A stretch of 64,000 bases of DNA from Oscheius sp. JU75 (lineage: Eukaryota; Nematoda; Chromadorea; Rhabditida; Rhabditidae), in assembly GCA_037178855.1 (NCBI GenBank), contig JASJZC010000006.1:6262001-6326000 (forward strand), read 5' to 3'. Within the stretch, counting starts at the first letter, position 1, and each line of letters starts with the position of its first letter. The notes beneath the pieces were generated by a model. It did not search any database and was not told the DNA's origin. It saw nothing but the letters and a program-made list of their open reading frames with translations. Position numbers and translations under genes: made by a program. Positions 1 through 11,802 of the stretch are shown piece by piece.

Positions 1-882
1 GAATTACAGTTTCGACTTCAGAGGATTGTTTCCGGAATTGCGGGTCTTCAGTCTGCAGTTCTTCGTGAGAAATTCCGGGAGAAATCCTGAAGACCAGTTC
101 CTGTCCGTGTCCATGCAATCCGGCAATTGCTTGAACTCTTTCTGATTCTATCTTTCTTTGTGTGTTAGTGCTCACCTTTATTAGCCTCTCCACATATGAG
201 AAAGTGGACATTTCGTCGAAGGCTCTTTTGACTTCTTACCAGGATGGGGCGAACAATGATGCTCTGAATATGTAATATCCTGTCTGCAATAACTGAAATG
301 AATAACGACAACTTCAACAGGACAGTTAACAATTGGTAATAGGAATAAAAAAAATAAACTTGAGAGACATAAAAGAGCTAATCTAATCTTGTAGAAAGAC
401 TGGTTATATTGTCATTCGGGGCATCAGCCAAACTTGTAAGCACAAAAACCTAAGCTGTGGTAAAACAAAAATGGGTCCAGTTAAAGCGACAAGCCCTTTC
501 TTGCGTCTCTGTACAGGTACAGATACGTGAACATATAAAGAGGTTATTGCAATCTTTGTTTCTCATCTTCGAACCAACTGGTGCAGAAGGTATAGTTGAG
601 TCTCTTTGAACCTCCGTCACCTGCATACATGGTCAAACTCTGTCAAGCAGCAGAGCCTCTCCGAGTTTGTCCACAACCTGTTCGCTAATACAGTTTATTC
701 AGAGGAGAGGCAGATGATATCCAGTTTTCTTGCTGATACAAAGTACTTTTCCTATGAACAGAATTCTTACTGGTCTGAGCTTGTCAATTCTAAGAGGACG
801 CGTTTAACTTTATTATTAAATTCAGTTTCTGATGTGCTGTAGCCCTAGGACCCTCCAAAGGGAATCGCAGTGCAACAGAAGT
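1..882. other. Stretch without a supported gene
   Basis: I see no gene I can support here. A frame open from base 2 to a stop at 143-145 has nematode-like codon choice and could be the 3' end of a gene lying to the left, but 48 codons with no recognisable motif is not enough to call it. An A/T-rich stretch with AATAAA-like words lies near 340-360. Confidence 0.4.
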
Positions 883-1849
883 CTAGTCGGTCAGCCTTTC
901 TCTTTCAGGGACAGTGCTTTCTACTTTCGATAGACATGGGTAAACTGGGTAGAGGATAGGATTACGGGAAAAACAAAAAAATGCAACAAAACTAGTCCTC
1001 TGATCGCACAACATTCCACCGTATCCCAAGAGGCAGACGTACTTGGAGCATTTTCTCGGATTCGAGGTTCCACCATTCTTACATTTGGCCGAGTTTTTCA
1101 AGTTGCAGAGCTCTGAAAGGACCCAGTTCTCCTGTAAAAACAGCAACATACCATCATACTTGTAAAACTTCTTGATTATGAAGATGTGGTAGAACGTCGT
1201 GACCATTTGAGAGTCACTCGTCCTCAGATACTTGCTGCCCTTCGGAATCAGAGAGCACTTGCCCTTCCTCGAAAGAAAGCATTGTCCCAATAGTGCATGA
1301 ATCGTCACCGTCATAGATTTGATCGAAATTTGTCCATTACGTGGGAGCCGCGTATGTAAGATCAATTTCCAAATGGTCATCTCGGTCCGATCGCTTGTGC
1401 ATATGCTCAATCCCAATGACATGGATCAGCTCGTGAGCTGCTGCTCCAACACTTTCACAGCCTTCCCCCATCTTAACTTCGAGGGAAATCTTCTTACCGC
1501 TCCTCATTCCGACATCGGCTTGACAGCCTATACCGTAGTCGATCTGAAAACATGGGTAAAAATTAGAATGATCACTGTCATTATCAGGTCCTTCTGTCTG
1601 AATTCTCACTTCGCTGGCGTTCTCATTTTTGTGGTCTTCCATGAAATTGATGCAACTCTGAGAGGACAAGATATCCTGAGCAAGTGTGACCCGTTCCCTT
1701 GCCGGTTCCCCTGAACTTTGGGATGAACAGAACAACACTAATCCCATGTCAAAATTAGAGATGAAGTAGTAGATTGTATTGTTGGGCCACTTTGTAGCTC
1801 CCCTGTTCGCCTGGCGTCTGATTCGAATTGATCCTTCTGAAGTCAAGAC
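883..1849 (-). pseudogene. Decayed astacin (M12A) metalloprotease gene with EGF module
   Basis: Reading from 1849 downward, an exon opens after a CTGTCAG acceptor. It carries the end of a propeptide (RIRRQ), the catalytic N terminus (KWPNNTIYYF) and the zinc site HELIHVIGIEHMHKRSDRD, with an intron at about 1608-1542. Downstream homology is broken. The frame stops just after the DLTY segment near 1345. The Met-turn equivalent (FMHYWDNAFF) is in a second frame with stops upstream, and the following SLIPKGSKY and FYHIFIIKKFY segments plus a complete EGF module (KCKNGGTSNPRKC, CLLGYGGMLC) are in a third. No GT-AG intron I could place repairs these switches. No signal-peptide exon was found upstream. 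It is related to the intact astacin at 27.8-25.3 kb. It is probably a pseudogene; heavy sequencing error is the alternative. Confidence 0.7.
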
Positions 1850-4800
1850 CTGACAGAAGAGAAGAAGACATTCAGATCATATAGGGAGACCATCTGACAT
1901 TCAGTATCCCGAAGAAGTTCTCTTTTACCCGTTCCCGTCTTGACTTGCGTTTTGTATAAGCCATTCACACCGTGCCCGTTGTCATCCATCGTAGGTTCAC
2001 ACGCGTTGGGGAGGTCAAGATCGACGGGGGAACGGCTTCAGGTCTCCCTTACGTGAGGTCTCCAGATCGTCATGGAAACGACAGCTTAGCACGCTTCTGC
2101 GTGTGAATATCTACTAACAGAAACGGCTACCACTTCCGACACTAAGTCAGGTCACGGAATACTAAAGAAGCAGAGGGTGAGTCAGTCTGGGAGGACGAAG
2201 TCAGACCCTCGCCAACGTCTTCAAGGAATTTGGTTGTACTCTCTACTTGTAGATCAGATTCCGTTCAAGGGTCAGAAGTAATATGCGTAAGGCTATCTTG
2301 GAACTACGCGCATCATTTTGTGGATTCGGCCTCGGAGATCCTGTACTCCTTTACTGGGACTTATGCGCTAACGCATTTCTTCAATTTGACTTGCAATTTG
2401 ACTCGGATTCTCTGATGAGAAAAAGAGACACTTTTTATTCGGGAACGTCTTTGCCGCGGTAGCTTCATCTCTTTTTTTTGGATCTGTGTTGGTCGACCTA
2501 TTACGGTAGCTGTTCTAACAATAGCCTTTCTTACTGTGATTCAAATTGAAGGTACCTGTTAATTCAAACTATGAGTTCCACTGCTTCATCTCCTCTCTAT
2601 CTTCGATCTCTATCCACCTCTTCATACGTCTAGTCATGATAACATTCTGATCTCGCAAACTTTACTCTTCCTCGCTCTTCCGGTCGACCAACCCCAGTTC
2701 CTCCATCCGCAATCTCTTTCAATTAGAAGAGGCTGTAAATTAGAAAGAGGAGCCGTGTTGATCTCGTGCCCTCGGCCCTGCCTCCCCCCTACAATCCGGT
2801 GTGCTCGTCGGCAATTCAGTGTTATCGAGTCTCTCCCCTTCCACATGCGACGGCCAGCTGCGCGCTCTATCTCCGCGACTATTGAGGTACTTTCTTGTTG
2901 TCTCTGTGAGGGCTGTAAGCGTCACTCTTCACAGCCTAAAAAAGGGATCCAAACCGCTTCAGATCTAATCCTATATGACGTCCGAGTCTCCCATTCAATC
3001 ATCGCTATCCGGCTGCATTTTCTCAGAATGCCATTTCGGTTATTGCGGACAGGATATAACATACACTTATAGTCTGCTACGAGCTCTGATATACCAGATT
3101 TTTATTGTTTTCTGTCGGTTTTTAGAAAAAATAATATGTGAGCTTGTCTTTTAGACTGGAAAGTATCTAGACACACTTATTTCAGTTTCTGATCTGATCT
3201 CTTCTGTTCTCTTATCTGAAACGATTCCAATAGGCTGTAGATGAGACTCAGCTGAGTCGGATTGTTGTTGATGCTCAAAATTGTTTTCGAACAGATTTTT
3301 TAAAGGCTTCGCCGCTATTTTCAAAACGGAAAGGGCAGCATCTCCGAGGAGATTCTCCAGTAGGACACAGTACTCTAGTGAGGTAGGAAACCACATTTTT
3401 CGAGCATGGACTTTGGAAGCAAACGCTTGAAATGAGATACTTCCACTTTCGCTAAATCAGTACGGACTGTATGGTCTGACTCTTGACTTCGGCCTCTGTC
3501 GTTCTGCAGCTACTTCTACCGCGTTTCCTTTGTTTCCAATCATCTTACCTTTACAATTTGCAAAAGGCGTCTGTCTGCGACACAATTCAACTCTAATTTG
3601 AGATAGCATTTGACAATGTTCCTGGCCTTTTCTGTGAAGTGCTATCCTAGATTAGAGCTGACAAGACGAGTTAGAAGAGACTCAAGCAGTGCAACAAGTG
3701 CCCTGGGTCGCTCCGCCCGGAGCGTAAGTAACTGGCAGTTCTGTCGTTTGCTCTGCTGTTGTCTAATCGTATCCAAGAAATTCGAGATTTCAGCAATTCG
3801 TACCTATCCCTTTTCCAACTAAAAGCAATCGAAGATTGTGTTTCCGCAGATTCCCAGAGCGAAAGGTTCCCATCTTCTTACATTCCCCAGGCCAGCCCAA
3901 AAGCCATTCACGAGACAATGCGACTTTTACTCAACATCTGAACACTGGAAAGTTCAGAGAAAATGAGGAGAGAAAATATCGAAGAACAATCGCAAAAATA
4001 GATTGTTTTGTGCGGTTTAGCCGACTCTGATTATAGACGATACTATAGGTTGCTAGGCTTCCAACTCGACCTAATTGACCCCTTTAGAAAGGATTCTGTA
4101 CCAACACAAAAAGAAATTGGAGGAATATTGCTCTGTTGTTGTAAGGGCTCAGACTCTTGTGCAAAGTCGTGTAGATGTGTGAACTGACCGAAAGTTCAAA
4201 CACTTTTGTACTTGGTCAAGGGTAGATTAACAAAGAAGTCGAGCTCATTTTTACAGCTCCATTTTAGTGTCAGAGAGTTGTAACCTATTCCACAACTTTT
4301 TGCTCTTACAAGTTTCTCTTGGTTCCTCTCACTCAGTTTGAAGGCAGTCTTCGAAAGTGAGTTGTATTCTGAACCTCTCAGTGTATCAATTGACTAGTTT
4401 CTGTTAAATTCCAAATACTGTCAAATGATCTCGTCATAATATCTAACCGTTAATGAACGCAAACATGAAAGGTGAAAGTAAGAAGGCTGTTTTGTCCTAT
4501 CTGATCGCCTGTTCACCGATTCCTCAAATCTTTACTATCTCAACATCACGTGACCTTTTTCCAATCTGAATGCGATCTTAATTGAAAGCCGCCTTCAACC
4601 GACAATGCTCTTTTACCTCCCCCTCTATCTGTTTTGAAAACTAACAGGGATCTCCTCCCGCTTTCGCACTAATTTTTGAATCGCAAATCTAACGACCATC
4701 TTCACAAGGACATAACGGGGGTCTTCGGGGAGTCCTTCTCCCTCTATTTCGGTTCACTAGTGACGTACATGTTACTTACTGTTGGATTAGTTGAAATCAG

Positions 4801-6916
4801 GAAGTTTTCTCCAAACCCTTTTCTCTTCTATAGGTCTTCCCCTCTAGAATGCATGCCTGCTGGTCATAAAAAGATGCTTTTGAATGGTCAAACAGGCCTT
4901 GTGGTTGTTAACGACGTGCTTTTCGTGTATTTCCTTGATTCCTATGGCCTCTGCTTAGAAAAAGTACTGTTGCGAGTACGCTTTCCATCAGAACTGTCGA
5001 AACTTTACAAGGTTAGTGTTCAGCTAAGTGACAGTTCTTTTAAGCACTTCAAAGAGTGCATTGGGAATTCTGTACTGCTTTGCTATATTCATCCCTTCAC
5101 TGTCGAATGCGAACCTGTGCTGTTTTTGCTCCTTCCACCTCTCTCTATCTCTCCCGCTGCTCTAATCCCACCACCCCGACGTCTATGATTCATGTAGACC
5201 AATCGGTCTGCTACCAATCAAGCTCTCACCGAGACCAAATCTTTCAAAATCCCGCTCTCTCAGTCTACGTGAACAGACGCTATTATTAGTCGGTTCTGAC
5301 GTGTCTACTCGGCAAGGCAGGCGGGAAAAGCGCGTAATTGCAAAGTAGCATATAAGCTCGAGCTCAACGAGCTTATGAAACTTTGACGTCTTTTGAGAGT
5401 TCTCTCTGGGGAGGTAGTCTTTTGATACACGAACATTGTTCCTTCTCTATTTGTAGCATAAATCAAGTTCTGGGATTAGGAGTCTTACGTAAGGCCTAGA
5501 AGAAGAGAGGTAGGGAGACAAGCAGACAGACACACCGATGTCTCTTACTTTGTCACTTGACTCTCATATGTCTTTCATCAAATCACATCGGTATTTATGA
5601 CTGGTAGCCGGCGGTAATAAAACGCATCCTTCCCTCTATACCCCGATCAATCTCTTATTTCTGAAAATGGTAGATCCAGCCATGCTTTCTGACCATAGTA
5701 CTCTCCCGGTGAGTTGTATTCTGGAACAAAGACAAATCTGTCTCATATGCATTGTCTCGGTCCATCTGTACTCTTCCCACTCCCTTGCTCCAAAACCGGT
5801 TCATCGTCTCTGCCCTACTCATTATGGACACGTACTGGCTGACAATTGTCGCCTCGAGCCATAATTCGGTGAAAAGGCACTTGTCCTTTATGAGCAAGAC
5901 CATTATCCTGGTACCGGAAGTAATGTGCCTTGAACTCTTGTCTCTCTCTGTCGCGTGAACTCAATCAAGCCATACCGAGAGAACGAGAGCTGTTTACGCC
6001 GGGATTTTCCAATCAGGCGGAGACACATTTCTAATTTGTAACGTATTATTACCTCCTTCTGTTTCGGTACATGGTCGAGATCGATCGCGACTCGTGAGAG
6101 TCCTTCTCTCCACGGCACTGATCTCATTTCCTTCACCATTAGAGGGACTAGGTCTCGAAACTTTTGTAGCGATCACCCTCACACACACAATATACATATT
6201 GTGCCGGCTCCCGCTCTCTTTTGCGTGAATGAGATAATTGGAAGTTTGCCAACGTCACAATGGGAGAGACAGCCGCTGTTCCTCAGCCCCGTTTTCATTA
6301 TTTTCATCTGCGTAGTCAATTAACCTTTCGGAAAGTCTCGTGCTTTGTTTCTTTGCTTTTGGACTGTGACTAGGGCCTTGCTATTGATACTCTACAGACT
6401 TGTATTGTACCAAATCAATGGTTTGCCCTAAAATATTCCATTTAATGTCGATCCTCTAGTTTTACCTCCGTTAACTTGAATATTCCATCACTGGAGACTT
6501 TCTATTGAACAGTGTTCTAACTATATTCTGGTTTGTGACCTAAACTCGTATCGACTTCAAAACCTGACATTATCTCCTCAGATCACTTGAGGTAGTGGTT
6601 TCTCACTTACATCAGTTTCGAGGTTTTCAGTTGTTATACAGGAACCCTTATACCTTAAAAAGTTTTTTTCCTCTCTTTCAAGTAACTGAAGTTTCTTCCT
6701 TTGAAGCGACAGACGACCTCACAAGACCCTCTCATCCTCGTTCCTTTCTGGCTTATCCTTAGGCGCTCACTAATTCTAACCTTTGTGGCGCGGCTCTTCT
6801 CGCGCGTGCGAAGATCTCATTTCCCAGTGAGAGTTAGTCGAGTAGAAGGATCGGGCTACTGAGAGAAAGAAAGAGCGCGAGAAGGTGCACTCCAGTGTTC
6901 ACGAACCCTATTGCAG
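1850..6916. other. Gene-poor 5 kb stretch
   Basis: No gene is supported over about 5 kb between the astacin relic and the potassium channel. Upstream exons and the promoter of the channel probably lie in its right-hand part. A 59-codon segment at about 4834-5010 is flanked by an acceptor-like TTCTATAG and a donor-like AAG/GTTAGT inside a 170-codon open frame. It resembles no family I know and has no partner exons, so I leave it uncalled. Confidence 0.4.
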
Positions 6917-9900
6917 GATGCGAAGCGCTCTGGCCGGAACGTCTTGTTCGCCGCGGACACAGCCAATTCTATAGACAACGACGTCGAGGCTCCGCTGAAC
7001 CACCTGCTCTTCGAGGTGGGTCAATTCAACTGTGAGATGTAAGATAGAGAGACAGGGAGACAGATCGGTAACGAATCGGTCTAAAAATATAGGGGGGAGT
7101 GGCGTGAAATTGCGCCTGAATGGAAAATTAGCTAATGTCTACCACATTGTCGTGTGGCTCTGAAATGTCGTAAAAGAGACCCAATCAACGACCTGTTTTG
7201 ACTCGAATCAGATCGCATCTGCGTCAGAGACATCTGTTTCTCTTCGGGTCCTCCGCTCCTAAATCTCTCCGACGGTTTTCGAAAGTCCCCGATCTTGTGA
7301 TTCCTTTCTCACTGTGTCCTTACCTAATTACCCAGGTCGTTACTTCTGGACTTTTCGGGAGTCTGTGCAAGCCAATAATCCACGTCGACCGTCCAATTTA
7401 GTGGCAGTGTATAAGAAGTTGTCATTATTTTTTGTGCCTGCTACTGACACTTGTTAAAACCAATCTCAAGTTGTTTCCAGACCGAATATCTACTACGTGA
7501 TACCACAAAAACCTATCAAAAATACAAAATTTGTAAAGAAGAATTACAAAAAATATTTGTCTCCTAGCTAGAATGCTAACTTACCCGACCAGAGCCCTTC
7601 TCGTGCCTAATCCAATGAAGCTCCCGGGGCCAAAAGTAGCCCTCTTATGATACCTCCTCCTATGTTGCACCCTCGTCGAAAATAAGGCCAATCTTTGTCT
7701 TCATGAGTTCCTCTTTTGGATTCTTCTTTAAGCTCCCTCCCTAAAGCCGTTTACATGAGCATCACAGAGTGCTCTCTCTCCCTGTAATTCGAGAATGTGT
7801 CGTCCGGTTGTCAGCGTGTTTGCCAGCTCCCGCATCGAACACCGTGTCTCTTCTCTATCCTGCCTCATCCAATTCGAGCTCCGGATTAACATGGGAAAAA
7901 GTTGTAGAGTCTTTATTTCCCCTGTTTCGAGTATCAGTTACTGTGGGGTTAGAACTTCGGTCGCTCAGTACTTATGTCATTCTGTCTCTCCACTTTCTAC
8001 ATCATAGTGTGGGCTCAAATCCAAAGCTAAGCTCTTCGTTGTATCTACGCCTCCTTCCGTAGCTGACTCAGTCCCTCCTTCAACTCTTTGACGCAATACA
8101 ACTCTTTGCAGACCCGTCTCCGCAAGATGTCGCTGGTTGGCAAGCCTCTTGCCTACAAGCACTATCGAACGGACCAGCGCTTCAGACGAGTACAGACACG
8201 GGTGCACAACTTTCTCGAGAGACCCAGAGGATGGAAAGCGGCAAGCTATCATTTGGCTGTGTAAGTCAAGAGATTGTTGCAGCTACAAATAATTTTCAGA
8301 CTCTTCATGGTGCTGATGTGTCTTGCGCTGTCCGTCTTTTCAACCATGCCAGATTTCGAGGACGAGGCGACGGTTATACTCTTCTACCTGGTGAGCTTGA
8401 AGATAGATAGAAATCATTCAATCCTTCTCAGGAGATAATCTTCGTCGTATGGCTAGCCATCGAATACATCTCTCGCGTCTGGTCGGCCGGTTGCCGAAGT
8501 CGGTACCGTGGTCTTTCCGGAAGACTTCGTTTTGCTACAAGTGCCTATTGCGTCATTGGTAAGTCCCTTTCTCAATTGTTTTAATACATTCGTTTTCAGA
8601 TGTTATTGTGATAATCGCCTCGATAACTGTCCTCTTCACGGGTGTAACTGGCCAAGTCTTTGCTGCTTCCGCAATTCGCGGTCTCCGTTTCTTCCAAATA
8701 CTTCGAATGCTCCGCATCGACAGAAGAGCGGGAACATGGAAGCTGCTCGGTTCCGTCGTCTGGGCCCACAGACAAGAGCTTCTAACCACGGTCTATATTG
8801 GTTTCTTGGGACTAATTTTCTCCTCGTTCTTGGTCTATTTGGCCGAGAAGGGCATCAATGACAAGTATCAGACCTTTGCCGATGCTCTCTGGTGGGGAGT
8901 GGTAAGATTATTCAGTTAATTTATGGACTAACATCGTCTATTTAGATCACACTGTCCACAGTGGGATACGGAGACAAGACACCAGAAACGTGGCCAGGCA
9001 AGTGCATTGCCTCTGTCTGTGCTCTACTCGGGATATCCTTTTTCGCTCTACCAGCTGTAAGTGTTTTTAAAATAGTGCTTCTGGCTGCTCTGTCTCAAGA
9101 TTACATTGACCACTTAGTTACATCTCTGCTGCTATTTTGAGTTGCTAGGAAAATACCATATTTCTAAAGTTGTATCCTGTCCGGTTACCTCCTTTAGATC
9201 TACAAAATGCAGCAATTTTCAGGGAATTCTTGGCTCAGGCTTCGCCCTAAAAGTCCAACAACACCAGCGGCAGAAGCACTTGATCCGGAGACGAGTTCCA
9301 GCAGCCAGACTCATCCAATGTCACTGGAGACATTACTGCGCCCTTCCAGAAAGTACTTCCATAGCCACGTGGAAAGTGCATCTGGCTCCTTCGGCTAGTC
9401 CACCGTGAGTTAAACATATTTCATTCGATGAAACGAATCTAGATACCGGTATAAAATGACGGGTAACGGTACGGGAGCGTCACAGAGTCTGATCAGTCGG
9501 CTGAGACAAAGTACGAAGAGGAAACCAGCGGCTCAGAACCCGGACATTGAAGTTTCGGCACCAACGCCGGTCGTCGGGAACAGTCTACATCACGCACTGG
9601 GACGTAGTCTACTGGTGCCGAGGCCTGTAGACAACATAAGGTTCGTTTCCCTGTCCATGTCCTCTTTTATATGTCCCATAATAGAGGATCCGCGATTCCT
9701 GAACAGACGAAACGGAACAGGTAAAAGGCATAATGTGTTTCTCTATCCTTCCCAGCTGCTTGCTTTTCCATTTTTAGCCTTTCGTTCAGCTTTCTCACTA
9801 CTTGTGTTGTTCTGTTGATACTCCAACTCTGCGAGTCTCTGTCCTAAACTATACTATCTTGTGTTTCACGATTGGAGATCGATCCTTGTTCCCAGTAAAC

Positions 9901-11692
9901 AAAAAAGTATACTGATTGAATGTCGTTGGAGATGACAAAAGGTTTCACGGAGAAATTAAAAATTAGACCTACCAAATGTCCGTTCTTTTGTTAGAAAGTC
10001 TCATCGCAAAGACCGCAACTTTCTGCAATACTAAAATACTTTAGAAGAAGATTGTTGTGGACCACGTTTAGTCACGTTTCAATCAAAAAATATCTATGTT
10101 CTCTGGTAGTACACTAAAATCTCAAACAGTTTACGGTAGCTCTCATTCACTGCGTGGTTAGAAGTTCTTAATCAATTATAGCTTGTAGTCTCTCCTCTAA
10201 AAGAGCAATCTAATCGTATTCTTTTCAGCATAGTCTCGACCTCTGACATCTCCGAGCTCGAATCTCTGGGCGCTCTCGGATTCTCTCTCGGCTGGCGAAC
10301 CAAAAGTAACAAAAATCGTCGACCGGACGATTCCCAACTGCACAGCCGAATCACAAACACAAACAGTCTGGGCAATGCGGATATCGGTAAGTGGTCTTGG
10401 TTGTATGACTGTCTCTGAATGCGACTGTTCTGAGTTGCTTGTCAGTATTCTTTTTCCCACCTAGTACGTGCATGACAGATACGAGACGACCGAGTCGATC
10501 GCTGTCCCTTTGTCGCTTCCTGACAGCTGACAGTGGTCCCAATCTGCCGTCGACAACGAAACCTGTTCCCACATCAGCTCCGCCTATTCTACACGACTAC
10601 TCGATCATGATGGCTCCGCTCTATCAATGGTGCGAGCGAATGCAACGGAGTCGTGGCGGGAGCACTGTAGTCGAGCAGGGTATGTGGAGTCTGCTGACGT
10701 CGTGCGCTGTTCGCTCCCGAGAAAATGGCTGGAAGTCGATGGGATCCAATCCCGAGGAGGCTACCGAAGGTTAGCTCCTCCTGACTCTCCACGTCTCTCA
10801 CTTCGCTCGGAGGGAAAGCGGCCACGTGTCGTCTCACCTACACTCCTGGCACCGATTTCTTCTCTTTCTTCCTGTCACTAATCACTGGCTGTTTGCATGC
10901 TATCTCGTACTGTTCTAACTCTTTCGAACGGGGTTGGGAGGAAGAAGAGACGTAGCAAAGTCAAGCTGTTTACGTAAAAGACTCAAACTGTCTCTTCTTC
11001 TTCCTCACTACCTCATACCCTCCACTCAAAATTTAATTCTTTCCAAACAACCGACTTCTTTTAGACGAAGAAGTTCCATCTCTACAGCCGCGAACACTCG
11101 ACGAATACACTCCAGTGGTCAAGAACGCCATAAGAGCTATCCGTCGCAGTCAGCTGCTTCTGGCTCGTCGGAAATTCAAGGAAGCTCTCAAGCCGTATGA
11201 TGTGAAGGACGTCATTGAGCAGTATTCTGCCGGACATGTTGATCTTCAGTCGAGAGTAAAGAGTCTTCAAATCAAGTGAGAAGCACTGGGAAGAGAATAG
11301 GGAATGGGCTTTCAGACTCGACACGCTGGTTGGTAAGAATGTGGACAAGACGGAAGTCAAGATCCCTTTGGTTCATAGGGTCTGTGTCATGGAGAGACAA
11401 GTTAGTTTTGGGAGAGAGTCAGACACAACTATTGTTTCAGATCGACAAGATTGACAAGAAGATGGATCTGCTTCTGGAGGTCGTTCTCAATCGAAATCGT
11501 GGTCGATCACCTCCTCATTCAGCCCACGCCCGCCTCGAAGATATCAACAATCGTGGCGGATTCGTGAATCCTCTCGCCAGCACGGAAACATTGGAAATGT
11601 TTTCGGCACGGTCACAGCCTCCAACGGGTTCGCCTTCACCTTTCATCATAGACGAGAAGACGCGTCTTCTCGACGACGAGGAAGACGACTAA
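6917..11692 (+). CDS. kqt-1: KCNQ/KQT voltage-gated potassium channel alpha subunit (5' incomplete)
   Basis: Plasma-membrane voltage-gated K+ channel subunit (Kv7 family), expected to assemble as a tetramer. Exons: 6917-7015, 8112-8260, 8300-8390, 8432-8558, 8600-8901, 8946-9056, 9223-9404, 9443-9640, 10229-10386, 10527-10769, 11065-11275, 11316-11400 and 11441-11692; all phases agree and give 735 residues. The pre-S1 block ([15 protein letters not shown], then NFLERPRGW) is diagnostic. S1-S3 follow, then an S4 with spaced arginines ([17 protein letters not shown]), a pore with filter TVGYGD and an S6 containing PAGILGSGF. After S6 come an IQ-like calmodulin-binding helix ([13 protein letters not shown]), a variable Ser/Pro-rich region and the distal assembly coiled coil ([15 protein letters not shown]). 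The first exon opens after TTGCAG in phase 0 without an ATG, so the true start lies further left; a Met exists at 8127. It is convergent with the receptor gene, about 110 bp away. Confidence 0.93.
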
Positions 11693-11802
11693 ACTACGGG
11701 TTCCAAGCTCAAGTTATTTTTCAAAAGAAAAGAGGATAAAGACTATTACAAATATAAAGTGAGAGAGACCGAACACAATGAGGCGCCCCATACTTTATTC
11801 GC

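Noticed and set aside
2-145. Open frame at the left edge that could be a gene's 3' end
   Set aside because: 48 codons, no motif, and another frame is also open for much of it.
606-842. 78-codon open frame
   Set aside because: Begins at TTG, no homology, no splice partners.
2755-3072. 105-codon open frame overlapping others on both strands
   Set aside because: No motif; Cys/Arg-rich composition looks like chance translation.
4676-5188. 170-codon open frame with an internal exon-like segment
   Set aside because: Starts at TTG, no recognisable domain, no partner exons; only the splice-like edges are suggestive.
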